From Anomaloglossus baeobatrachus (taxonomy: Eukaryota > Chordata > Amphibia > Anura > Aromobatidae), in NCBI RefSeq assembly GCF_048569485.1, contig NC_134357.1, positions 360,621,927-360,685,926 of the forward strand: a DNA stretch of 64,000 nt, in the 5' to 3' direction. This document shows, piece after piece, positions 1-54,592 of this stretch; position 1 is the first letter of the stretch, and every line of letters starts with the position of its first letter. Under the pieces are notes generated by a model that saw nothing but the letters and a program-made list of their open reading frames with translations, did no database searches and was not told the origin of the DNA. Both the position numbers and the translations under genes were made by a program.

Positions 1-589
1 AAATTTATTGGAAATTAATTGTTTTGGCTTTTCCTTTTCTCTTATAGAAGGCCTGCGGATCTTCTATGAAGCATCTGCATGTGACCTTATCTTGCCGCAA
101 GTCCACTGTATTGAACTGTACCGCATTTCTGACTGATCCGGCATTGCAGCAGAATTCCGCTGATGTGCGCGTAGCCTTACACTGCCACAGTATAAATTGT
201 TTCTTAGCAAACATAATGGCTGCAGCCAATCACTGAGCGCAGCGGCTTTTCATTTGTAGATTACAGGACACAGGTCTGATTGGTTGCAGCGCTGTCAACG
301 TGACGTGAGCGCTGCAGCCAGACAACAGCCACTGGAGCAGTGTCAGAGCTGGCGCTGGACTCTGGGTCGAGTAAGTATTACTCTGATTTTTTTAAAGAAG
401 CACTCCCATAAAACCTATTGCCTAAATCTGTCTAATTGCATACGTAGTTTAGCGTAGCTGTGATAATATGCTCTCCAATTACAGTCTCCACCGGTGTCCA
501 GCTCACCGTTCCTCTTCTGCGTCATGTGACTTCTTTACCAATTTTCCAGATTATACTGGGGGTTTTATGTGAGCCAGGAGTCACTTTTA
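1..589. other. Flanking DNA, nothing recognised
   Basis: There is no open reading frame with recognisable family features and no clear repeat ends. The GC-rich part at 160-360 has no assignable motif. Confidence 0.4.
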
Positions 590-812
590 GGGTACGCTCA
601 CACTAGCACATAAATAAATGTCCTGTCCTATTCTCGCACCCATAGACTTAGACAAGTCTTATCTGATTTACCGTCCTCTCGTAGCACGCTGTGATTTTTT
701 TTTCCTTCACGCCAAATAAAGCCGAGAAGAAAAAAAACGCAGGCCTGCTCTGCCCCATAGAATAACATGGATCCGAGTGCAATCCCTTTTTTTATCGGAT
801 GTGAGCAAACCC
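590..812. mobile_element. MITE, Harbinger-like (TTA target duplication)
   Basis: Imperfect terminal inverted repeats GGGTACGCTCACAC and GTGAGCAAACCC are flanked by TTA at 587-589 and 813-815. A 3-bp TWA duplication is the PIF/Harbinger hallmark. It is non-coding, 223 bp. The superfamily is inferred from the duplication alone. Confidence 0.5.
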
Positions 813-862
813 TTACATTGTCTAAAGAGTGTCAGAACAAGCTCCATAGGCTTACATTGTAA

Positions 863-1746
863 GGGCTCTTTCCACTTGCGATTTCCATGTGCGAGTACGA
901 TCCGATAAAAAAATCGGATCGCACTCGCACCAGTGTTAAGCTATGAGGCCGTGTCCTCAAGCTAAATTTTTAACGGCACGACTCGTGCTCTCAGTGAAAT
1001 CACAGCATGCTGCGATTTGCACAGAGTCTCAGCTCTCGCACCCCCATGCAAGCCTATGGGAGCGAGAAAAAAATCAGAATACGGGTGGCATACGCATGTC
1101 ATACAGAGGGCATACGCATGTCACACGGATCCTTGACACTTGCATACAGTGTCGGACTAGCTACCGGAGGAATCTCCAGTAATACCAGGCTTGGCCGCGG
1201 TTACATGCACTGAACTCCGGAGCTGTCACCTGAGCTCCGGAGTGCAGCCTGGACTGAACAGCGAGTGCTGAGTAATTGATTCCCCGGCGATTGCTGTTCA
1301 GTTCATGACAGCTGCAAACAGACTGTGCTGAACTCTGGAGTTCAGGTGAGAGCTCCGGAGTTCAGTGCTGGGAACCGCGGCCAGGACTGGTATTACTGGA
1401 GATTCGTCCGGTAGCCAGTCTGACGCTGCTTGCATAAACACTCACATAGCATCCGTATGACATGCGAGGGCTATGTGAGAGAGAAAAAAACCCCATTGCA
1501 CGCAGACCACACGCAGGACACTCGACTCACATTTGTAGCCGAGTATCGCGTGATTTTTTTATGATTCAATAATTTTTGATTAGGTTTTCAAAGTTTATAC
1601 ATAAAACAGTTCTAACAAAAACAATAAAACAGAATGTGCTGTATAGCATTACCTCATGCTATATCAAACAAATATAGACATATATAAAAAAAGAAAACAA
1701 AACAAATAACTGCAGTGATTTTTTTAATGCAAGTGGACAAGAGCCC
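863..1746. mobile_element. MITE, Harbinger-like (TAA target duplication)
   Basis: Inverted ends GGGCTCTTTCCACTTGC and GCAAGTGGACAAGAGCCC are flanked by TAA at 860-862 and 1747-1749. It is non-coding. Internally, two CCGCGG-centred blocks at about 1160-1400 are mirror copies containing CTCCGGAG motifs, so a second fold-back lies inside. Confidence 0.6.
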
Positions 1747-1804
1747 TAAGAGAGACTTCCAGCTCATACATAAAACTCCAGTGTAAACCGGCGAGTCAGA
1801 ATAA

Positions 1805-2220
1805 GGCCCTGTGCGCACACTGCGTTTTTACCCGCTTTTTATTGCATTTTTGCGGCTGAAATTTCTTGAGAAAATGGTTGTAACCTTTCTGCAGACATTG
1901 CCCAGCAAAACCTATGGGAAAAAAAAAAAAAAAAAAGCTGTGCGCACACTTTTTTTTTTCCCAAGAAAATTCTTTCTGCAGAATTTGAGAAAAAGATTGA
2001 GCATGTCACTTCTTTTCTGCAGGTACCTGGATGTTTTGCCATAGATAATGGTAAAAAAAAAAGCGCAGGGACCAACATGCGGGAAAAAACGCACCAAAAC
2101 GCGGTAAAAACGCATGCGCTTTTCAGTGCGTTGTTGGTGAGTTTTCTAAACGCAAGTGCGCTAATCTTTCAGACCCAAGAATTTCTTGAGAAAAATCCTT
2201 TTTCTAGTGTGAACAGAGCC
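1805..2220. mobile_element. MITE, Harbinger-like, diverged
   Basis: The left end GGCCCTGTGCGCACA and right end TGTGAACAGAGCC are imperfect inverted repeats flanked by TAA at 1802-1804 and 2221-2223. The interior is A/T-run rich. It is non-coding. Confidence 0.45.
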
Positions 2221-2278
2221 TAAAAGTCACGAGCCCCAGCACAGGAATACAGCGATCGCCGAGTATATTACTGACCTA

Positions 2279-2958
2279 AGGCTATGTGCCCACGCTGCGG
2301 AAAATGCGTGGATTTTGCCGCGGATTTCTCGCGGAAAAGCTGCGGATTTTCCAGAAATCTGCAGCACAGCTACTCCCCAGTCATTTCTATGGCATTTGGG
2401 AAATGCTGTGCCCACGCTGCGGATTTTTCTGCAGCGGAAATCGTGCAGAAAAATCTGCAGCATGTCAATTATTGTTGCGGATTTCTCCGCAGGGTCCCAT
2501 ATACTTACTTGCCTTGATAGAGACCAGAGTCACTTTCTCCGTCCGGTGTAGCGGCAGCAGCGCGGTGGATCCAGCCAGGTACAGGCAGGAAGAGGTGGGC
2601 GGGGCCTGCACGAGCTCCGGTCATGTGACAGCCGGAGCTCATTCAGGCCCGCCCACCTCCAGCACAGTGAACCAGACGCTGCCTGACAGTGACCCGGCCG
2701 CCGGAAAGCGAGGTGCTGCATGATGGATGTAAGTATGAGCACCCCGATCACTGCAGCGCTTGTTCTGCATTGAGGATGCAGTGCCGAAGCAATGGTACTG
2801 TATCCTCAATGCAGAATGCCCGCACCATATCCGCACAACATTCCACTGTATATCCGCAGCATTGAAACAGAGAAAGTTCTGTTGCGGATTTCTGGGAGCA
2901 CCTGCGGAATGTCTTGCAGATATAACCGCAGGACACTGTCCCCGTGGGCACATAGCCT
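2279..2958. mobile_element. MITE with TA target duplication
   Basis: Perfect inverted ends AGGCTATGTGCCCACG and CGTGGGCACATAGCCT are flanked by TA on both sides. The interior repeats GCGGATTT and GCAGATTT blocks. The same family recurs at 12210-12640. The TA duplication suggests the Tc1/mariner or a related superfamily. No transposase is present. Confidence 0.65.
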
Positions 2959-2960
2959 TA

Positions 2961-3501
2961 GGCTAATTTCACACATCAGTTATTGGCATCAGGCACAATC
3001 CGGCTTATGCCTGATACAATGGATCCGGCGCAGAATATGCAAAAACTGATGTGCCTGATCCTTTTTTTTGACGGTTCCAATATACCTGATCCGTCAAAAA
3101 ACGGATCCGGCGCATCCGTTTTGCATCCTTTTCGTCCGTTTTTTTTCAATACATTGGAGCATGCTCAGTTTACAAAAACTGATCCGGCGGCCGCATCCGT
3201 TTTTTACCGCATTACGTCGGATCCGGCGTCCATAGGCTTCCATTGTAAAACACGCCGCATCTCCGGCGCGATGCACTTTTTTTTGCCGGACAAAAAAACG
3301 TTACAAGATACGTTCCCTTCGGCCGCCGCTTTAGGCAATTATGACGGATACGGCAAAAGCCGGATGCAACGCAAGGCCATCAGGCACAATCCGGCGCTAA
3401 TACAAATCAATGGGGATAAAACGGATCTGGCGCTGGATCCGTTTTACCCGTTTTTTTCTGGATTGTGCCTGATGGAAAAAAACTGATGTGTGAAATTAGT
3501 C
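2961..3501. mobile_element. MITE, Harbinger-like, ATCCGG-rich
   Basis: Inverted ends GGCTAATTTCACACATCAGT and AACTGATGTGTGAAATTAGTC are flanked by TTA (2958-2960, 3502-3504). The left TTA overlaps the last base and TA duplication of the neighbouring MITE, so this element inserted at its edge. The interior carries many GGATCCGG and CATCCGTTTT motifs in both orientations. Confidence 0.65.
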
Positions 3502-3504
3502 TTA

Positions 3505-4139
3505 CACTCCACATTTACACAAGATTAGGCGTTAAAAAGCTTTGTTGGTATTGCTTCATAAACTATCACAGTATAATGTTCAGTTTTCGTACAGGAGACC
3601 ACCCTTTTAAGCCATGTTTATGGTCTGCTTCAAATCCGCTTCTCACATCATAACTTTTGGAAGCTGTACCCATCGCTTTAGAGAAAGTTGTAGTGATTTT
3701 TCTTGCATTTCTGGATCTGTATCCATCAGAATATTTCCAGGAGTATTAGTAGGAGTCATTTATAGATGTCGTATATCCTTATTGCACCCGGAAGCACATA
3801 ATAAAGACACTGGACTCCAGCATCCATATATAGCTGATTTATTTGAGCCCCACTCCCCACAAATAAATAAAATGTACAAACAGAAATGGAATAAAACAAA
3901 GATAAACAGTGCATCAATATACTTAAAAGAGGCAGGCGGGCAATGTCCAGTGCAAAGGCTGCTGTTAATTAACCTCATAGTAACTGGGGAGGCCAACAGC
4001 AGGGGTTTAGAAGCCCCATCAGAGCGTTTAATGGTTACATAGATATCTCACAACACTCCATTTCCAAATTCTCTACAATCATTACATATTGCAAGAAAAG
4101 TTAGGGGTCAAAAACCATATTGGGCAAGGGAGACTGATA
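3505..4139. other. Intergenic DNA, nothing recognised
   Basis: A short plus-strand open frame at 3614-4042 has no recognisable domain and is probably chance. No repeat ends are seen. Confidence 0.4.
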
Positions 4140-4143
4140 TTAA

Positions 4144-4480
4144 AGGGAACCTGTCACCAGGTTTTTTCTACCCCATCTGAGAGCAGCATAATGTAGAGAC
4201 CCTGATTCCAGCAATGTGTCACTTACTGAGCTGTTTGCAGTCATTTTTATAAAATCCATGTTTTCTCTGCTGAAGAACTAGCAGTTATACAGAACTCATG
4301 AATATGCTGGACTACCAGGCAGCAGGTCAAGTAGTCCTCTAATGATAATCTACTGCTGATTAGGTAGTGATTTTATCAAACAACACTAAGAAGCTCAATA
4401 AGTGACACATCGCTGGAATCTGGATCTCTAAGTTATGCTGCTTTCAGATTAAGCGGCAAAAACCTGGTGACAGATTCCCT
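4144..4480. mobile_element. MITE, T2/Kolobok-like (TTAA target duplication)
   Basis: Inverted ends AGGGAACCTGTCACCAGG and CCTGGTGACAGATTCCCT are flanked by TTAA at 4140-4143 and 4481-4484. TTAA plus AAGGRR-type ends is the described pattern of Xenopus T2 (Kolobok superfamily) MITEs. The arms are about 100 bp and imperfect. piggyBac is the alternative TTAA superfamily. Confidence 0.65.
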
Positions 4481-4484
4481 TTAA

Positions 4485-6047
4485 GAAAGCTTGTTCAACT
4501 TGCTATGGTCTTTTGCAGATGCTATGGGGTTAAAGAGATCACAGCTCACTCGCCATAAATATGTTATTTTTTTTGTACCCAGTGTAAATGTCCCTGTTCT
4601 CCTGAATTCTGGAGTGTTTTACTTCTAGTTCTATGGCTCCTCCCTCGCTGTATATAAATCTAGTCTTGTTAGCCAAGAGGGCGTGATCCTCAAGAAGACT
4701 CCCATAGAGAAGAGTTGTTATCCAAGTGGGCTAGATTTACATACGAGAACAGGGGGCTATATCTTACAAATGGAGATGTGCTGAATCCAAAATAAAAGAA
4801 AAAAAATCATTTAGAAGAACAGCTACAAAGACACCATGTAACATAATCACATATTTACGGGAGGTGACGGATCCACTTTGTGTGTACCAATGATATCACC
4901 AGTGACTTATCATACCTGCTAAAATATATAAAAGGCCACTGTGTACATGGAGAGTGTGAAGATCATTTTCTAGTATCTTACTCATCTGCAGAGCATTATC
5001 AGTGCGCAAAGTGACAAGATCCTGTTGTAATATCTGAATACACAGGCCTTTTGTACCTCTAATGACCATCCATATTAATATCTGCACCATCACTAGTATG
5101 GGGAGGATTAGTTACTGAGTGGCGAGACTTATCATATGAGAGAAAACGGCACTTCAATAATTAGGCTTGTAAGATATATAAAAAAAAAATCTTCACGCTT
5201 TAGTTTACACTAATAGACCTTTTGGGTTCTTTCTGGTAGGTCTTTTTCATACACGATACTGTAAACGCCCATTATGCCGTGTTTGTAAAGGAAACTATAT
5301 CCTCCATAGCAAGTAAGAATCAATAGCAGAAAATGGATTACCACCCCAAATAAAAATGGCCAGATAGTCAGAAATTGGACAAAGATTGTCGATTTTGCAA
5401 AAATATAAAAGTGCCAATAGCTCAACGTAAAAAAAGAATTGGGCTTCGGTGCTACTGACTTACATGACCAACTTTTATCAAATGTCATTGCATTTACACT
5501 GGCCCATATGTATTGGGCTAATGAAATTCTTACTATTTAGGGGGCTATTACAATAAAGGGGGTTATCTCAGACTTAAGAACTCCCAGCAGAAATCTTATT
5601 GCCTGATCCCTTAGGAATATGTAAGTGGTATAAAGGACATGGTTCAATGCCCATCACCATCTTTCCCAGTGATGTTCTGATCCTCTTCTGAAACACATGA
5701 AGACGATTCAGGTTAGCCGGCTCCTACAGCATCTTCTGCGTGGACTGGAAGTCACTTTTTCAATATACGCCAATAACAAGTCTATGAGACTCGCAACGAG
5801 GCTAGTTTAGTAAAATAACTACCGCCCCACAAGGTAGACACTGAAGCTGGATTGCGGTTCAGAAGAGGACTGACCTTCGATGGGAACCAGAGAAGACGGC
5901 AAACAGTATTTAAACCCATCCAAACTGCACTACATACATCTTTGATAAGGGACTGGGTAATAAATATGTTGCTGGGAGTTCAACATTTTTGGACTTTCAT
6001 TACCTTTGTAGCTTCTTAGGGGGACTGATCTGCAAGGGCTCAATATA
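4485..6047. other. Intergenic DNA, nothing recognised
   Basis: This is an AT-rich stretch. A minus-strand open frame at 5210-5488 is hydrophobic but has no family I recognise and no splice context I can support. Confidence 0.35.
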
Positions 6048-6219
6048 GGCTGCTTTACACGCTGCGACACGCCAGATCGCAGATAAGATTTGCCGAGATC
6101 GCACATAGGTCATTTTTGTAGCGCTGGTCACATGTGCGATCTCGGCAAATCATATGTGCGATCTGGCGTGTTACATCGCTAACGAGATTGCTAGCGATGT
6201 CGCAGCGTGTAAAGCACCC
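6048..6219. mobile_element. Short fold-back MITE
   Basis: Inverted arms TGCTTTACACGCTGCGAC and GTCGCAGCGTGTAAAGCA enclose further mirrored blocks such as CAGATCGC and GCGATCTGGCG, forming one near-palindrome of about 170 bp. The target duplication is not clear, so the superfamily is unassigned. Confidence 0.5.
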
Positions 6220-7068
6220 TTGAGCCAAATTCACACCAATCTAATTTGATGACCTATTTTAAAAGATAGACCATCAGCAGAACACTGAATTGTCATATTA
6301 GATGTACCTCCAATCTGACCGCTGTCAGCCTGTGTGGCCATTGTTTCTGCTCGAAATAGAGTAAAAACATCTTATTTAATCAGTATTTGGCCATAAATGC
6401 AAGAGCATAGTACAAATTTACCTGGCTGCTTGCACCCTGAGCTAAATAGCTGGATCCAGTCATATTGATTGCATTGTACACTAATTATCCCATAGGATAT
6501 AGTGCCTCCCTGCGTATGATTAGAAAATAAAGACATACGTGGGAAGTATAAGTGATTTAAAAAAAACAAAACAAAAACTGCAAGAGAAAGACTCAGTACA
6601 TAGCAGCGTCTCCAATCATATATGATCCAATATTCGCGTTCCTTCTATCCAAACATGCCGCATTATATAGTGGCTGCATCTCGTCACTTCTCCAATACTG
6701 GTAACCATCAGAACCAATTCACCTAAAAGTAGAAAAGTGCTGCTTTAACCCCCCAGGACAAGTCACCTTTAGTGGACTTTCTAACCTAAACCAATAACGC
6801 AACCGTGTCTTCTCAACATTGCTTCATGCAGAGCAGCCTCGTATACTGCAGCACGTTTGTTAGAAGGGACCAGTGATTTTCCATGCCGCTTCACCTTGTC
6901 AAAATCATTGAACTGTAAAAATTATTAATATGCAGTCCTTAGTTGTTCTTTGGAATGTGGATGGACAGGCTGGAGATGGAACATATGGCCGCTCTAGTCC
7001 ACAAATGGCCACTGCCATATCTCACCACATCCCACATTGTAAACAGACCTTCATCTACCCATCAGAGT
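6220..7068. other. DNA just downstream of pigu; possible 3' UTR
   Basis: No coding exon or repeat is recognised. It may hold pigu 3' UTR if the signal at 6375-6380 is used rather than the one at the stop codon. In human the neighbour on this side is MAP1LC3A, but no exon of it is seen here. Confidence 0.3.
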
Positions 7069-7069
7069 T

Positions 7070-51436
<44,367 letters not shown>

Positions 51437-51640
51437 GTTTCCAGGGCAGGCTGCTCGGCCAGCGCGGAGAACCGTAGGGAAATGTGGGGACTGTAGTTCT
51501 GCAGTCATCGAACAGACAAGGCAAAAGGGAGTGATGAAACTACAATAACCACAATTCCTGGCGAGAAAATCGTCCACTCTTCCGGGATTGAAACGAAAAG
51601 TACGACTGACGACATAGGACAATCTATAAACGCGCAGCTG
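51437..51640 (-). promoter_or_regulatory. Likely TATA-less pigu promoter and 5' UTR
   Basis: This stretch is directly upstream of the pigu ATG. On the plus strand it holds CTTCCGGG at 51579-51586 (an ETS/GABP-type core on the transcribed strand), ACTACAAT at 51538-51545, and a second ACTGTAGTTCTGCAG near 51489, both resembling ZNF143-type housekeeping promoter motifs. No TATA box is seen near a plausible start. Motif matches are by eye. Confidence 0.45.
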
Positions 51641-51719
51641 AATTTCTGAGACGTGCAGTTGCAGCATAGAATTTTGCACATAAATCCAGCACTGCTCAGC
51701 ACCACTCATCTATATTTTC

Positions 51720-52519
51720 AGCAACTATTATATGTGCGTTTCCTAAGCGGTTTAGTGAGACCTTGAGGCTTATTCACACCATTTTTTTTTGCAAATGTCA
51801 AAACGTACAATGGGTTTTACATTAAATGGCCTATTAATGCACATGGTTCTCATAATAATCATCTCAAAACAGCCTCTTTGGGAGCCATATTGTCTTACAT
51901 GGAAATGTGACCAGCCAGTGATTTGCTGAGGTCACATACCTGTGTACAACACGTCATAGCACTGCTGAGGTAAACAGGCCAGGACAGTGAATATGGGACA
52001 TTTTTCACAGAACCCTATTTCAGGCTATGAACACACAGTGTATTTATATAGGTGGCAGGAGGAGTTGTCAGAGGGGCGGTGATAAAGAGGGACATGCAGC
52101 AGACGCCCAGGACTGCAGCGCGTAGACCCAAATCCACGACTGCTGTATCCGAGATGGTTGGGACTAGAGATGAGCGGATCCATTCACGTTACTCTGGTCC
52201 TAGTCACTGGGTCCTGGTGGCTGGATAGGAGGCCGCGAATATCTTACCTATTGGCACCCCCGGTGCGGCTTTTGATATTTCATGGTTGGAGCGACGTCAT
52301 CTGTGCGTCCGGCTAGTCTCTAGTTAGACCCTACGGATTTATTATTTGTTCTTTCGCTCATAGTTGTAGAAGCCAGAACCTTCTCGTCTTGATGTTTCAT
52401 CACTATATATATATAGTTCACACTGGCCAGTAGACAAAGAAAACCCAAAATAAGAATATGAACATGTACCCTACTGTAATTAAAAAAAGGCATAGTGCAT
52501 ATAAATAAACATAGGGGAC
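51720..52519. other. Upstream flank of pigu, nothing recognised
   Basis: No exon of a neighbouring gene is identified. A stretch at 52432-52510 is an inverted copy of the 80-bp repeat that flanks the Tc1 at 53150. Confidence 0.4.
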
Positions 52520-52522
52520 TTA

Positions 52523-53018
52523 GGCTAGTTTCACACTTGCGTTGAACGGCATCCGTAGCATTGCGTTGTGTGACGGATGCGTTGCATATAGTGGCACAAT
52601 GGATGCTACGGATCGTACAAAATGACACAGTTCGTTATAGGTTTTTTTCTTGACTTTACACATCTGGCCATGCGCAGTTGTGTAAAGACGGTTGCGTTAA
52701 CGGAATCCGTCAAATGACGGATTGTAATGGAATCCGCCACCATAGGCGTTTATTATAAAAACAACGGACGTCGACGGAATCCTGCAGGTTGCGTTTTTTT
52801 GACGCTCCGCCAAGCGCAAAAAATGCTACATGCAGCGTTCCATCCGCCAGGCGGAAGCAACGCAGCGTCGGCTGACGGATGCAACACAAGGCCATCCGTT
52901 GCTATCCGTAGCTAGTAGAAGTCTATGAGGAATAAAACGGTTTCCTGCAACGGTTACCATAATTTCTCAAGGAGGTGGATAGCAACAGATGCCGTTCAAC
53001 GCAAGTGTGAAACTAGCC
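52523..53018. mobile_element. MITE, Harbinger-like, upstream of pigu
   Basis: Perfect inverted ends GGCTAGTTTCACACTTGCGT and ACGCAAGTGTGAAACTAGCC are flanked by TTA (52520-52522, 53019-53021). The interior has GACGGAT and ATCCGTC motifs mirrored many times. It is non-coding. Confidence 0.7.
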
Positions 53019-53149
53019 TTAGTAAACAGTATTTTTGATCAAAGAAGCGTAAAGCCATCCCACCTATTTTTTTATCAAAAATAGAGTTTACTAAATACTC
53101 TATGTTCATTTATATGCATTATGCCTTTATTCAGTTACAGTAGGGTATA

Positions 53150-54592
53150 CAGTGGTTACGGAAAGTATTCCGAACCCTGAATTTTTTTTTATAAAAGAAA
53201 AACTGAAATATCTCATATGTAAGTCACATGCTGTCCATTTCCTTGTTATCCTCCTTGAGATGGTTCTACTCCTTCATTGGCGTCCAGCTGTGTTTAATTA
53301 AACTGATAGGACTTGATTTGGAAAGGCGCACACCTGTCTATATAAGACCTCACAGCGCACACTGCAAGTCAGAACAAATGAGAATCATGAGATCAAAGGA
53401 ACTGTCCAAGGAGCTCAGAGACAGAATTGTGGCAAGGCACAGATCTGACCAAGGTTACAAAACAATTTCTGCAGTACTCAAGGTTCCTAACAGTGCAATG
53501 GCCTCCATAATCCTTAAATGGATGAAGTTTGGGACCACCAGAACTCTTCCTAGACCTGGCTGGCCAGCCAAACTGAGCAATCATGGGAGAAGAGCCTTGG
53601 TGAGAGAGGTAAAAAGAATCCCAAGATCACTGTGGCTGAGTTTCAGAGATGCAGTAGGAAGATGGGAGAAAGTTCCACAAAGTCAACTATCCCTGCAGTC
53701 CTCCACCAGTCAGGCCTTTATGGCAGAGTGGCCCGACGGAAGCCAGTGCAAGATATATGAAAACCTGCATAGAGTTTGCAATAAAACACATGAATTACTC
53801 CCAGACTATGAGAAATAAGATTCTCTGATCTGATGAGACGAAGATAGAATGTTTTGGTGATAATTCTAAGCGGTATGTGTGGAGAAAACCAGGCACTGCT
53901 CATCACCTACCCAATACAATCCCAACAGTGAAACAGGGTGGTGGCGGCATCATGCTATGGGAGCAGGGACAGGACAACTGTTTGCAATTGAAGGAAAGAT
54001 GAATGTGGCCAAGTACAGAGATATCCTGGAAAAAAACCTCTTCCAGAGTGCTCTGGACCTCAGACTTGGCCGAAGGTTCACCTTCCAACAAGACAATGAC
54101 CCTAAGCACACAGCTAAAATAACAAAGGAGTGGCTTGAGAACAACTCTGTGACCATTCTTGACTGGCCCAGCCAGAGCACTGACCTAAACCCAATTGAGC
54201 ATCTCTGGAGAGACCTGAAAATGGCTGTCCACCAACGTTCACCATACAACCTGACGGAACTGGAGAGGATCTGCAAGGAAGAATGGCAGAGGATCCCCAA
54301 ATCCAGGTAGAAAAACTTGTATCATTCCCAAGAAATCTCATGGCTGTATTAGCTCAAAAGGGTGCTTCTACTCAATACTGAGCAAAGGGTCTGAATATTT
54401 ATGACCATGTGATATTTGTTTTTCTTGTTTAATAGATTTGCAAAAAATGTATACATTTCTGTTTTTTTCTGTCAAGATTGGGTGCAGTGCACATTAATGA
54501 GGAAAAAAATGAACTTTTTTCATTTTACCAAATGGCTGCAATGAAACAGAGTGAAAAATGTAAAGGGGTCTGAATACTTTCCGTACCCACTG
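53150..54592 (+). mobile_element. Tc1-like DNA transposon, decayed
   Basis: Inverted ends CAGTGGTTACGGAAAGTATT and AATACTTTCCGTACCCACTG span 1443 bp, the usual Tc1 size. The left flank is TA; the right flank is TG, which the intact empty copy near 61185 shows was once TA. It contains a broken transposase gene. Confidence 0.92.
53387..54381 (+). pseudogene. Tc1 transposase pseudogene
   Basis: The N-terminal frame begins MRSKELSKELRDRIVARHRS and keeps the helix-turn-helix DNA-binding part and RPGWPAKLSNHGRRALVREV. A frameshift after about 75 codons of that part and two stops close to 53820-53835, just before the first catalytic Asp region (SDETKIE), disrupt the middle. The C-terminal frame (from 53879) keeps FQQDNDPKHTAK (second Asp) and DLNPIEHLWRDLKMAV (the Glu), followed by a stop at 54308. 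The coding stretch ends in GASTQY. It cannot make active transposase. Confidence 0.9.

Noticed and set aside
1-7069. Exons of MAP1LC3A, the expected human neighbour
   Set aside because: No LC3 sequence was recognised on either strand. The gene may lie outside the window.
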